A stretch of DNA of 23,503 nt from a virus, in the IMG/VR virus record IMGVR_UViG_3300043543_000230, positions 1-23,503 of that record; one strand, written 5' to 3'. Below the pieces are notes generated by a model. The model ran no database searches. It saw only the letters and a program-made list of their open reading frames with translations, and had not been told where the DNA came from. The translations under genes were made by a program, and so were the position numbers. Each line of letters starts with the position of its first letter. Positions within the stretch are counted from its first letter, which is position 1. Of this stretch, positions 15,562 to 23,503 are shown piece by piece.

Positions 15562-18500
15562 ATCTACTGCAACAACTGAAAGATCCTTCTGTCGACCACG
15601 TCAAGCTTTTGCTGACGCTGGAAAAACAGCAAGCGGCCGAGGCTGAGCTCGCCAACCGTCGCGCTGCCGCCGCTTCCGCGGTCGCGCTGCCGCCCCGGTT
15701 CGTCTCTGGCCTGCAGGTGGTCGACGAATACGCCATGGCGACAGGCAATCCGCCTCCGTCCGTACCGGTGACCCCCGAGGGCGTTGAAGCGCTGCGGTCG
15801 GCGATCGATGCTTTCCGGCTGGCAACGGCCGTCGAGCAAGCGCCGGCTACCGCGCGGCTGTTGGCTGCCGCGGAGCATGCGGCGTGGCTGCGGCAGGATG
15901 CCGAGCGTCTGGCCGCGTACGAGCGCATCATGCGTGAGCCGACCGCCTGGGATAAAGCCGAGGCGCTAGTGAAAGGCGTCGGCGAGGGTTTCGTCGGTGT
16001 GTTCGGGTCTACAGCGAAAGGTATGGCCGAGGCCCGCGCGCTCGGTGGACGGGCACAGCTGACTGCGGTGCAAGAAGCACTCGAAGAGACTGTCCAAGAG
16101 CTCGAAAGCGGCACGCCACGTGAAGAAGTGGTCAAAAAGCTGCGGCGTCCTCGATTGTGGATGCTGACGGACCCGGTGGCGAGCGAAGTCTACAAAGAGG
16201 CGATCACTCGGGTCGAGCGCGGCGAGCCGCTCACCGATCTGTTCGAGCGGTTGACGAAAGCAGCCGCCGACGAAAGCCGCGTGTCGGAACAGTGGCTGTA
16301 CCGGATCGGCGAGACGCTACAGCGTGACGCCGCGCGAGTGTTTGCGCCGCCGCTTGGTACGGAGGCCAGCGTCTGGCGCGATCTGGGTGCGGCGTTCGGT
16401 TCGTTCGGGGCGTTCGCTACTACCGGACTGCTTACGCGCGGGTTCTTCGGCCGTGTCGGCAGCCAGCTGTCGATGTTTGGCGTTGCGACCGCGACCGGCA
16501 TCGACGAAGCGTATCAGCGGGCGTTGGCCGCCGGGTTGTCGCCAAGCGAAGCGCTCGACAAGGCACTACAAGGCGCGCCGGCTGGTTTCATCCAGGCGCT
16601 GTCGGTAGAGTTCGCGCTGCGGCGGCTGTTGCCGCCACCTGCCAGCCGTCGCGTGTTGCAGCTCGCGGCTGATATCGCTGCTACGGCTGGCGGCGAAGCC
16701 GTAGTCGAGACGCTCGGAGTGATCATGCAAAACATGGTCGAGCGCACTTATAACCCCGAGCGAGACTTGTTCGAGGGCACGCTTTACCAGGGGCTGATTG
16801 CCGGTTCGGCGGCTGCGTTGTTCCGGTCGCTGCTCTACGCGGTCATCCCCGGCGCGCGGCGGTCGCTGTACCGCGATATAGAGCGGGCCGAGGTCTCGGC
16901 CGACATGCAGCGCACGATGGAACTGTTGAGTGCTGGCGTGTCGGGCGAAGAGCTGCGCAAGAAAGCACCACCCCGGTTCAGGGCCTGGGCGGAGGCCGCC
17001 GCGACCGGCACGCCGGCCGAGACGGTTTACGTGTCGCCCGAGGGCGTGACGGCGCTCGCGCAGACCGTTGGCGGTATCTCGCGGGCTATGGAGTTGCTGG
17101 CAGCGGTCGACCCGTCGCTCACAGCCGAGACGGTCCGCGAGGCGTTGGCCGAGGGCCGCGACATTTCCGTGCCGATGGCCGCATGGCTTTCCAGCGTGGT
17201 GGGTTCGGGGCTCGACACCGCTTTGATGCCGTACATCCGGCTCGACCAAGAGCAACTTACCGCTGCCGAGCGCGCCCGACTGACGCCGGAGCTCGAAGCT
17301 GAGCTGGCGGACATCCAGGCCCGCTCGGCGGCCGAAGCGCGTGGCGAGGCTGTCGAGCGCCCCGTCACGCCGGTCGAGCGGATGCGGGCCGAGGTCTACG
17401 AGACCGTGCGGCAACAGCTCGTAGGCGCTGGCCAGACGGAGAGCGTGGCAGCCGCCACGGCGGCGCAGTACGCGGCGGCCTACGGCCGGCTGGCCGAGCG
17501 CTCGACGCTGTCGCCAGAAGAGTTCCTGCGCCGCTTCCCGCCGGTGGCCGTGCGCGCCGAAGCGGGCGGAACGGCCGTAGGTATGCCCGAGACCGTAGCC
17601 GAGGCGATGGCCGAGTTGGTGCGCCACGCGCGGAGCGGCGCGCCGCTGTCTCCCGTCGGCCGCAAGCTGGCAGAGTTGATCCAGCGGCTCGGTGGCGATC
17701 CGCGGACGATCTCGCTCGATGAGCTCCGCGATTTGCTGGCGTCCGCTGTCACGCGGGGTGCGGTAGCTCGCGGCGCGGCCCCTGGATCGGCCGAAGCCGG
17801 TCGCGAGTTGACGGCCGAGGATCTTGAGCGAATGCCGGTTGATACTCTGGTAGAGGCCCTCACGACCGTGCCGGAAGGCCCGTCGGAAGCTGCGGCGCCC
17901 GTGGATGTCGAACGCAAGCCTTTGACGCAAGACGGTGCTCTGGCTCAGGTTGCCGACGGCGCCGGCGAGTTTACCACGCTGCCGGATCGCCCACAGCTGC
18001 CGGTTCGGGTGCGCGACGGTCTCGCGCCGTTGTATCATTGGAGCCACCTGCGGCTCAAGGCTATCGACCCGGCGCGGGCTGGCACCGGCCCGTTGCGTGG
18101 CGCGGAGCGTTTCCGTGGCGGGCCGCCGAAGAGCTTCTACGGGTTGAACGTCGATGATCCGCGCATTGGTTATCGGCCGGAGCGGGGGCTTGGCCCTTAC
18201 ATGCACGTGGTGGCAGTCGACCCGCGCAAGTTGTACCCGTGGTACGAGGACCCCGACGGCATCAAGACTTCGAAGTTGTATCCGTGGCGCGATGAGATCG
18301 CAGCTGCGAAACAACGGCCGCCTGTGACGACAGAAGAGCTGGTTGCGAAGTACGAAGAGCTGATCAAGGAGGCAGGTTACCTCGGCTACTATATCACCAA
18401 TGACGGCCAGGGTTCTGCGCCGCTTGGCACTGTAGCGGCACTGTTCTATCCTATGCCTGTCGAAGGTGCGGGTGATGCGGACACTGGGCAGGTGCTGTAT

Positions 18501-21500
18501 CAGTCGACAGGCAACAAATGGTACTATTCGGCGCTGGCACGTGCTGTCGAAGCTATGAAGCAGACGGTAGCGCCGGCAAGCCAGTGGAAAGGTGCGATCA
18601 AGAACTTACCCGGCGTCAAGGCCGACGAGCTGAAATGGACTGGCATACTCGAATACCTGGATGCCCGCGGCAAGGATAAGGTCACCAAGGCCGAGTTGTT
18701 GGCTTATCTGGAAGCCAACGGGTTGCAGGTCAAAGCAGCGATCCGGACGGAACCTTCTTACACTTCGGACCCGGCAGAACTATCCGATGCCGAGATTGTC
18801 GAACGGAGAGAGCCTCCGCGATACGGGAAGTACATAGTATCTGTTAAGAATTATACTGAGTATGGCGAAGTTCTCATCGTATCACCCGGGTTGGCGGACA
18901 CCGGGCTCAACGTGTTTCTTCCGCGAGCTTCAGTAGAGAACATCAAGACGCACTTTTCAGACGCTCGCCCGTTGAGCCATTTACGCTATACGGTGCGTAC
19001 AGCGCCGAACAAAGGGCGCGCGTTTTTCATCGAAGAGGTGCAATCCGACTTCGGTACGCAGCTGGCCGAAGCTGTGAAATTCGATCCGGCGACCGCTATT
19101 GTCAGCCCAGAAGCTGCCACCGAGATACGCCTATCGGCGACAACAAGCTCGGCTGATGAAGCGGCGAGTTTGACCTCTGGGCTGTCAAGTCAAGAATTGT
19201 ATTCGAATGTAGAAGACCGCGCCAGAAAAGTTTTTAAATTGATCGCGCTTTTTACTGGCCCGGGCCTGCCGCGGGAGGTAAAAGAAAAGATCAGTAGGTT
19301 AGGGCCTGAGACCCGTGATATGTATTATTTCAGCTATTGGATGGACTGGCTGGAGACGCAGCCACAAGCCGATCGATTTATCGAGCGTTTGTGGCGTGCT
19401 TTTGCCGTGCTCGCTACCGACATCGAGACGGCCGGTTCTCCTATAAAACTGTTTTTCAAAGTCGTTACGTTTTGGACCCCCGACCGTGAGAGCAAAGCGA
19501 GGTTTGCCGCCTTTTTCGACGAGTATTATTCGAGCAGTGATGAGCGAGAAGCCGAACTCGAACAGCACCATAAAGAGTTGTACGATGCGTTGGACAGCTA
19601 TCTAGAAGCTGTGGATGCTTACGCAAAGAAGATTTCGCTGGCAAAACTACACAAGTCTCGGGAAAATTCGTTGCTTGGTCTCGATCAATATTTGGTTGAC
19701 TACTATGGTAGATTACAACAAGAAGTTGATCTAACCGAGAAGCTCGATTTGACGTCGCACGAAGATCAAAAAGTCGTGCTTCTCGCTCACGCTGTTCGCG
19801 AAGTGATGCAGGCCGACGCGCAGTACGCAGCTGCGGTCGACCGGTTCGTGTCGACGTATGACAAATTGCCGGCCAACTGGCGGAGCGTGCTCAAAGAGAA
19901 AGCGCTGGACCCGAAAAATTTGTTGATGCTTATGAATTCCGATGAACTGATGCAGCGTGTTACAGACGCTGTAAACCTTTACATAAAGAAAGTACCGAGG
20001 TTTTCGAACACGATTAAAGATGCGCGTACGCACCTCACCGTTTATTATCGTTGGTTGATGGCCGTCGACGAGGCGTTTGTCGAGCTCAATGCCGCCAAAC
20101 TCGCCGACATCGAAAACCCAGAAACAGCCGCTATCGGAGAAGGACCGGTCACCCGTAATTTTCCCGAGCTGGGGGCGGCTATTATCAAAAAGGACGTCGC
20201 GTTCTTCAAAACACGTGACATCTACATTGCGCGGCTTTCGCGTGCGTTCAACGTACCGGTCGAAGAACTGGCCCGTGCCGCAAGAATGCACGGTGGTTTG
20301 AAGCCGGATAGTTCGGCCTATGAGCGTTCCTCCAAGGTGGCGGCTGCGGTCGATGAAACATTCAACAAGCTGGCCACCGAACTGCCACCGGTAGCCAGTT
20401 CACTGGCCCTCGCGCCGACGTGGTTGCATGCCGGCATAGCTTCGCCTGCAGATTTGCTCGAATGGGCTCAGCTACCCGAGGCCGACGCTGAGCAACGTAT
20501 CGTTGCGGCTGCGGGCGGGTACGCTACGATAGCCGACGAACTACGCAGCCGCGTGGCTGCGATACGCGCCCAGCTGGCCGACGCGACAGCCGACGGCCTT
20601 GCTGCCGTGGCCGACTACATCGCCGCCGTGCGCGCAGCCGAGCAACTCGTGACGGCGAGCCCGACCAATAGCATCGAAAGTGACGTCGCGTCAGGCCTTA
20701 TGCGAAACGTCCCCATGTCGCCGCTGGATCGCTCCGGGCTGCAACTTCTCGCCGTCAAGTGGGCGCTTCACCACGCAGTCAGGCAGGGTTACGATCGGTT
20801 CGCTTGGACGCCAGCCTACGTCCAGGAACAGCGTTGGAATACGGCCGTACAGAACGTCGTTCGGCGCGTTTGGTGGGCCGCGCCGATGCCGGAAGCCAGC
20901 GCCGAGCAGGCCGCCAAGCTACAGGCGGCACGCGAGAAACTCCGGCAGCGCGCACTCAAGACAGTGCTGAAAGAGAGTTTCGACATCGATGAAATCAACG
21001 AGCGCGTACATTTGGAACTGGCTGAACGTCTACCGGCCGGCTTGCTCCATGCACACTTCAACGGGGACAAAGAAGCAGCCGGGCGCGCTGCGTTGGCCGT
21101 CGTACAGCACTACATCGATCGCGTCATCAATGACAGCGAGCGCTCTGTATTCTACGCCGCTGTCGGCACGCTGCCTGAGCACATAGGTTACCGCGCTGTC
21201 GTGACCTCGCTTCATACTTCCGCGGCTGATTTGCTTGTTGAAAACGTGCCGCTGAATTTTGCGCAGGAGTTGGAGTATCACTACTGGCGCACGGAGTTGC
21301 GACGCATAAGCAACGTGGTTGGTCGAAACACAACTATTTGGTACAACGAGCAAGACTTGGGCGCTGCATACGCCGATATACTGGATGATCATCTGGCTCG
21401 CGCGATTGGCGCACACCGCATCGTGCATCTGGATATCGGTACGCAAGATCAATCTACCGACTACATCATCTCGCTTCTTGTCGACCGCAACGGCATTGTA

Positions 21501-23503
21501 GTCGGGCTCGGCGCCTCGGAGCCGCCCTCCAACGCGCAGGAAACAGTACAACAGCTGTTGGGTACGCGGCTGAGTGCAACCATCGGCGATGCGCTCACGG
21601 CACGGGTTCTCGAAGAAGAGAGAGGCGAAGCGGACGCATCCGACGTGAAGTTCGGGTCGAGCGGGTACGAGACCGTCTACGACAAGCTGATCAAGAAGTT
21701 CGTAGACGATTTCGCGAAGAAGTACGGCGCGCGCGCAGAAAAAATGGAAGATTTGTTCAGGCCTGAAGAAAAATCACGGGTCGACGATGTCAAGCTGTTC
21801 ATGCAGATGTCATCGCATAAACGTGAGCGCTTGTTAAACGAAGACTTCATGAAAGCTTTCATGCGAGGGCGCGGGCGTTCCTCGGAGCGTGTCGAGCGGT
21901 TTTTGCGAAAGATCCACGAAGCGATCAGCGCAGGCGGTGACGCAACCCTGGCCGATCGATGGGCACGACAAGTCGCCGAAGACTTGCGGGATGGGCTCGA
22001 CGGCCTCATCGTAACCGATGAGCGCATGTTGTCTCTGAGAGGCAAAGAAGCCAAAGTCGAGACCTATGAGGTAGTAAAGCTGCGCAGATTGAGAGACAAG
22101 GTGATGGATACCTTGGATGACGCAGCCCGCGATGTCGACATTGACAAGCTGAGCTACGCGGTAGGACTGTTGTATCCGGAAGCCGATACGGACGTACGAG
22201 ATATCATCAGAGAGACCGTTGCGTACACAGCTGTTTCCGACGAAAACAACACCGAGGTAAGCACTGCGTTCGGACGAGGTGTACGCAGTATCTACGAAGA
22301 AGACGACTTTACATTCAGTTCAATTATTGCCGTCCTGGACGAAATGCGACGCGAGATCGAACCTGAAGACGCCGACGTCGAGCCCCCCGAGTGGGTTTGG
22401 GGCGTCCGGATCACGCCGCAAATGCGTGAAGCCGCACTCAAAGGCTTCCCGCTGTTCCAGCCCGGAATGCAGCGCAAGGTTCGCGGCCAGATCGTGCTGC
22501 CGCCGCGGCAGGGAGAGCGCGCCGTCATCACGCTGTTCGCGCAGGCGAACCTGTCGACGCTGCTTCACGAGATGGGCCACCACTACCTGTGGATCATGGA
22601 GCAACTCGTAAAGTCCGGCGAGGCGAAGCCGGATCTGGCTGCCGACTGGCAGACGATTGGGCAGTGGTGGGCCGAGAATGCCGACACGGTGGCCGAAGAT
22701 GCGAGCCGCATCGGCCCGGCGGTGACGGCAGACGATGTGCGGACGTACCTCGCCACCGGGTCGACAGGGCGCGGCGACGCCGACCGGGCGATTTGGACTG
22801 CGCTACAAGAATTGTGGGCGCGCGGCACCGAGGCCTACCTCCGCGAAGGTCGCGCACCGTCGAACGCCCTACGGCGGGCGTTCCACGCGTTCCGAGCGTG
22901 GCTCACGGCGATCTACCGCTCGCTCGATGAGCTGCGCGTACGCGTCAGCCCGGCGATCCGCACCGTATTCGACAGGCTGTTCGCGACCGAGGCCGAGCTC
23001 GAAGAGGCCCGCGGGCGCGAGAACCTCGGCCGGCTGTCGGAGAAACTGGCCGAACAGTTGGGCTTGCCGCCGGAGCGGTGGCGCCGCCTGAAAGAGTTGG
23101 AGGACGAAGCGCTCCGCGAGCAAGAGGCTACCGCGGTCTACGAGATATTGACCGAAGTGCACGCTGAGGTGGACGAACAACGACGCGAGCGCGAAGCGGC
23201 GTTACGCGCGGCGGCGCTGGCCGAGCTGCGCCAGCGCCCCGAGTATCGTGCGCTGGCCATCCTCGGCGACCTCCGCGACCCGAGCGACCCGAATGCCCCT
23301 ACGGCCGTGCCACCCGAGCAACGGCTCGACCGCCGCGAGCTCATCGAGCGCTACGGCCCCGACGTGCTGCGAGCGTTGCCGCGCGGGCGGCGGGCCATCT
23401 ACACGGCCGAGGGCGTGCAAGGCATGCCGCTCGACGCGGCCGCCGAGATGCTCGGCTTCCGCTCGGGCGACGAACTGGTACAGACGCTGCTTCGCACACC
23501 ACC
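15555..23503 (+). CDS. Giant polyvalent ejection protein (partial, runs off the right edge)
   Basis: I translated this frame from ATG 15555 to the window end: 2649 complete codons, no stop and no cysteine. It occupies the gp16 place. Order: helical N-terminus (1-150); Gly/Ala-rich, membrane-active-looking region (about 274-432); conserved block 492-575 (YVSPEGVTALAQ ... LMPYIRLD); block 607-674; ART-like domain (825-968); polyvalent core from VLYQSTGNKWYYSALARAVE (980) through FIEEVQSDF (1159-1166), LQLLAVKWALHHAV to FAWT (to 1752), YETVYDKLIKKFVDDFAKKYG (from 2038) and RITPQMREAALKGFPLFQ (from 2285); HExxH metallopeptidase (HEMGH, 2338-2342); C-terminal helical tail with a GFRSGDELVQTLL ending seen in this family. 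Three parts of the core are expanded. Likely stored in the capsid and injected with DNA. ATG 15555 overlaps the previous stop (ATGGTAG); GGGGAGG lies at 15542-15548. Confidence 0.88.
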   Translation, partial: MVDLLQQLKDPSVDHVKLLLTLEKQQAAEAELANRRAAAASAVALPPRFVSGLQVVDEYAMATGNPPPSVPVTPEGVEALRSAIDAFRLATAVEQAPATARLLAAAEHAAWLRQDAERLAAYERIMREPTAWDKAEALVKGVGEGFVGVFGSTAKGMAEARALGGRAQLTAVQEALEETVQELESGTPREEVVKKLRRPRLWMLTDPVASEVYKEAITRVERGEPLTDLFERLTKAAADESRVSEQWLYRIGETLQRDAARVFAPPLGTEASVWRDLGAAFGSFGAFATTGLLTRGFFGRVGSQLSMFGVATATGIDEAYQRALAAGLSPSEALDKALQGAPAGFIQALSVEFALRRLLPPPASRRVLQLAADIAATAGGEAVVETLGVIMQNMVERTYNPERDLFEGTLYQGLIAGSAAALFRSLLYAVIPGARRSLYRDIERAEVSADMQRTMELLSAGVSGEELRKKAPPRFRAWAEAAATGTPAETVYVSPEGVTALAQTVGGISRAMELLAAVDPSLTAETVREALAEGRDISVPMAAWLSSVVGSGLDTALMPYIRLDQEQLTAAERARLTPELEAELADIQARSAAEARGEAVERPVTPVERMRAEVYETVRQQLVGAGQTESVAAATAAQYAAAYGRLAERSTLSPEEFLRRFPPVAVRAEAGGTAVGMPETVAEAMAELVRHARSGAPLSPVGRKLAELIQRLGGDPRTISLDELRDLLASAVTRGAVARGAAPGSAEAGRELTAEDLERMPVDTLVEALTTVPEGPSEAAAPVDVERKPLTQDGALAQVADGAGEFTTLPDRPQLPVRVRDGLAPLYHWSHLRLKAIDPARAGTGPLRGAERFRGGPPKSFYGLNVDDPRIGYRPERGLGPYMHVVAVDPRKLYPWYEDPDGIKTSKLYPWRDEIAAAKQRPPVTTEELVAKYEELIKEAGYLGYYITNDGQGSAPLGTVAALFYPMPVEGAGDADTGQVLYQSTGNKWYYSALARAVEAMKQTVAPASQWKGAIKNLPGVKADELKWTGILEYLDARGKDKVTKAELLAYLEANGLQVKAAIRTEPSYTSDPAELSDAEIVERREPPRYGKYIVSVKNYTEYGEVLIVSPGLADTGLNVFLPRASVENIKTHFSDARPLSHLRYTVRTAPNKGRAFFIEEVQSDFGTQLAEAVKFDPATAIVSPEAATEIRLSATTSSADEAASLTSGLSSQELYSNVEDRARKVFKLIALFTGPGLPREVKEKISRLGPETRDMYYFSYWMDWLETQPQADRFIERLWRAFAVLATDIETAGSPIKLFFKVVTFWTPDRESKARFAAFFDEYYSSSDEREAELEQHHKELYDALDSYLEAVDAYAKKISLAKLHKSRENSLLGLDQYLVDYYGRLQQEVDLTEKLDLTSHEDQKVVLLAHAVREVMQADAQYAAAVDRFVSTYDKLPANWRSVLKEKALDPKNLLMLMNSDELMQRVTDAVNLYIKKVPRFSNTIKDARTHLTVYYRWLMAVDEAFVELNAAKLADIENPETAAIGEGPVTRNFPELGAAIIKKDVAFFKTRDIYIARLSRAFNVPVEELARAARMHGGLKPDSSAYERSSKVAAAVDETFNKLATELPPVASSLALAPTWLHAGIASPADLLEWAQLPEADAEQRIVAAAGGYATIADELRSRVAAIRAQLADATADGLAAVADYIAAVRAAEQLVTASPTNSIESDVASGLMRNVPMSPLDRSGLQLLAVKWALHHAVRQGYDRFAWTPAYVQEQRWNTAVQNVVRRVWWAAPMPEASAEQAAKLQAAREKLRQRALKTVLKESFDIDEINERVHLELAERLPAGLLHAHFNGDKEAAGRAALAVVQHYIDRVINDSERSVFYAAVGTLPEHIGYRAVVTSLHTSAADLLVENVPLNFAQELEYHYWRTELRRISNVVGRNTTIWYNEQDLGAAYADILDDHLARAIGAHRIVHLDIGTQDQSTDYIISLLVDRNGIVVGLGASEPPSNAQETVQQLLGTRLSATIGDALTARVLEEERGEADASDVKFGSSGYETVYDKLIKKFVDDFAKKYGARAEKMEDLFRPEEKSRVDDVKLFMQMSSHKRERLLNEDFMKAFMRGRGRSSERVERFLRKIHEAISAGGDATLADRWARQVAEDLRDGLDGLIVTDERMLSLRGKEAKVETYEVVKLRRLRDKVMDTLDDAARDVDIDKLSYAVGLLYPEADTDVRDIIRETVAYTAVSDENNTEVSTAFGRGVRSIYEEDDFTFSSIIAVLDEMRREIEPEDADVEPPEWVWGVRITPQMREAALKGFPLFQPGMQRKVRGQIVLPPRQGERAVITLFAQANLSTLLHEMGHHYLWIMEQLVKSGEAKPDLAADWQTIGQWWAENADTVAEDASRIGPAVTADDVRTYLATGSTGRGDADRAIWTALQELWARGTEAYLREGRAPSNALRRAFHAFRAWLTAIYRSLDELRVRVSPAIRTVFDRLFATEAELEEARGRENLGRLSEKLAEQLGLPPERWRRLKELEDEALREQEATAVYEILTEVHAEVDEQRREREAALRAAALAELRQRPEYRALAILGDLRDPSDPNAPTAVPPEQRLDRRELIERYGPDVLRALPRGRRAIYTAEGVQGMPLDAAAEMLGFRSGDELVQTLLRTP
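18027..18458 (+). other. ADP-ribosyltransferase-like domain inside the giant protein
   Basis: Residues about 825-968. LYHWSHLRLKAIDPARAGTG opens the domain with the Tyr-His pair (827-828) and the 'D-P-x-x-x-G-T-G' turn seen in the ART domain of polyvalent proteins. ERFRGGPPKSFYGLNV, the 'P-E-x-G-L-G' segment and the closing 'APLGTVAALFYPMP' strands fit the same domain. Known relatives transfer ADP-ribose from NAD+ to host proteins. The complete catalytic triad cannot be assigned by eye. Confidence 0.65.
19065..20702 (+). other. Large low-GC expansion inside the polyvalent core
   Basis: Residues about 1171-1716 separate FIEEVQSDF from LQLLAVKWALHHAV, motifs I remember as 30-60 residues apart in relatives. 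Counted by hand, single 60-base lines here are 42% GC (19201-19260), 35% (19681-19740) and 42% (19921-19980), versus 72% at 17401-17460 in the same gene. The encoded sequence is helical, charged and rich in aromatic residues; no domain recognised. Confidence 0.55.
21765..22388 (+). other. Further expansion before the ITPQMRE motif of the giant protein
   Basis: Residues about 2071-2278, between FAKKYG and WVWGVRITPQMRE, which are normally some 40 residues apart. The segment is charged and helical (for example RVERFLRKIHEAI, ADRWARQVAEDLRDGLDGL). Line 22261-22320 is 48% GC by hand count. No known domain recognised. Confidence 0.45.
22506..23009 (+). other. HExxH zinc metallopeptidase-like domain of the giant protein
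   Basis: Residues about 2318-2485. VITLFAQANLSTLLHEMGHHYL contains HEMGH (2338-2342), the zinc-binding and catalytic motif. WARGTEAYLREG supplies a conserved Glu (2426) that could be the third zinc ligand. RAFHAFRAWLTAIYRSL and VRVSPAIRTVFDRLFATEAEL complete the block always found downstream in phage polyvalent proteins. The substrate is unknown; a host protein or self-cleavage are both possible. Confidence 0.75.

Noticed and set aside
15550-15565. Programmed frameshift fusing the 945-residue and giant proteins
   Set aside because: The overlap is a plain ATGGTAG start-stop overlap; no slippery heptamer or strong downstream stem was seen.
16566-18314. Long minus-strand open frame of 582 codons
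   Set aside because: Antisense shadow of the giant protein gene; Arg/Gly/His-rich translation with no domain pattern. The + frame here carries recognisable conserved blocks.
19065-20702. Intein or homing endonuclease in the giant protein
   Set aside because: The insert has no Cys/Ser splice start with an His-Asn end, no cysteine at all and no LAGLIDADG, HNH or GIY-YIG pattern.
1-23503. tRNA genes, CRISPR arrays, insertion sequences, promoters or rho-independent terminators
   Set aside because: No cloverleaf, regular repeat array, inverted-repeat-flanked transposase, or hairpin plus T-run was seen; gaps between genes are 24 bases or less.

Overview
The window is a late structural module of a tailed phage (free phage or prophage) with a short, non-contractile tail, that is, a podovirus-type virion. 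All sixteen genes lie on the + strand. They are packed with overlaps or gaps of at most 24 bases, and I see no room for promoters or terminators between them, so the whole 23.5 kb reads as one long transcript. No stretch over 300 bases lacks a gene. The DNA is GC-rich. The short-tail internal core and the peptidoglycan-hydrolase domain point to a Gram-negative host, but nothing here identifies the genus. No integrase, replication, lysis, tRNA, CRISPR or insertion-sequence gene is visible, so prophage versus lytic phage cannot be decided.

Layout. (1) 4-1751: a small beta-rich protein and a receptor-binding fibre-like protein with carbohydrate-binding and LamG-like features. (2) 1748-4318: an unrecognised protein, the small terminase and the large terminase, for DNA packaging. 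(3) 4323-8751: a small MCG-start protein, the portal/head-tail connector, a Bbp19-like protein, the scaffold, the major capsid protein and a Bbp16-like beta protein. This head module resembles Bordetella phage BPP-1. (4) 8774-11709: tail tubular proteins A and B (T7 gp11- and gp12-like). (5) 11706 to the end: a T7 gp13-position GNAT-like protein and then three internal virion (ejection) proteins. These are gp14-like, gp15-like with a tail-lysozyme-type domain, and a giant protein at the gp16 position that is open at the right edge.

The giant protein (15555 to beyond 23503, at least 2649 residues, no in-frame stop) is the most notable content. It has the architecture of the phage 'large polyvalent proteins': a Gly/Ala-rich membrane-active-looking N-terminal part, an ADP-ribosyltransferase-like domain, a conserved polyvalent-protein core, and an HExxH metallopeptidase domain. 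The conserved core appears to be broken by three in-frame expansions, and the largest of these (about 545 residues) is clearly poorer in GC than its surroundings. Neither the giant protein nor the 945-residue ejection protein contains a single cysteine in the window. I infer that these proteins are stored in the capsid and injected with the DNA, carrying enzymatic effectors into the host.

How the parts fit. The terminase fills a prohead built from portal, scaffold and capsid protein. Tail proteins A and B close the portal. The internal proteins are ejected through the tail to breach the envelope. The fibre recognises the host.
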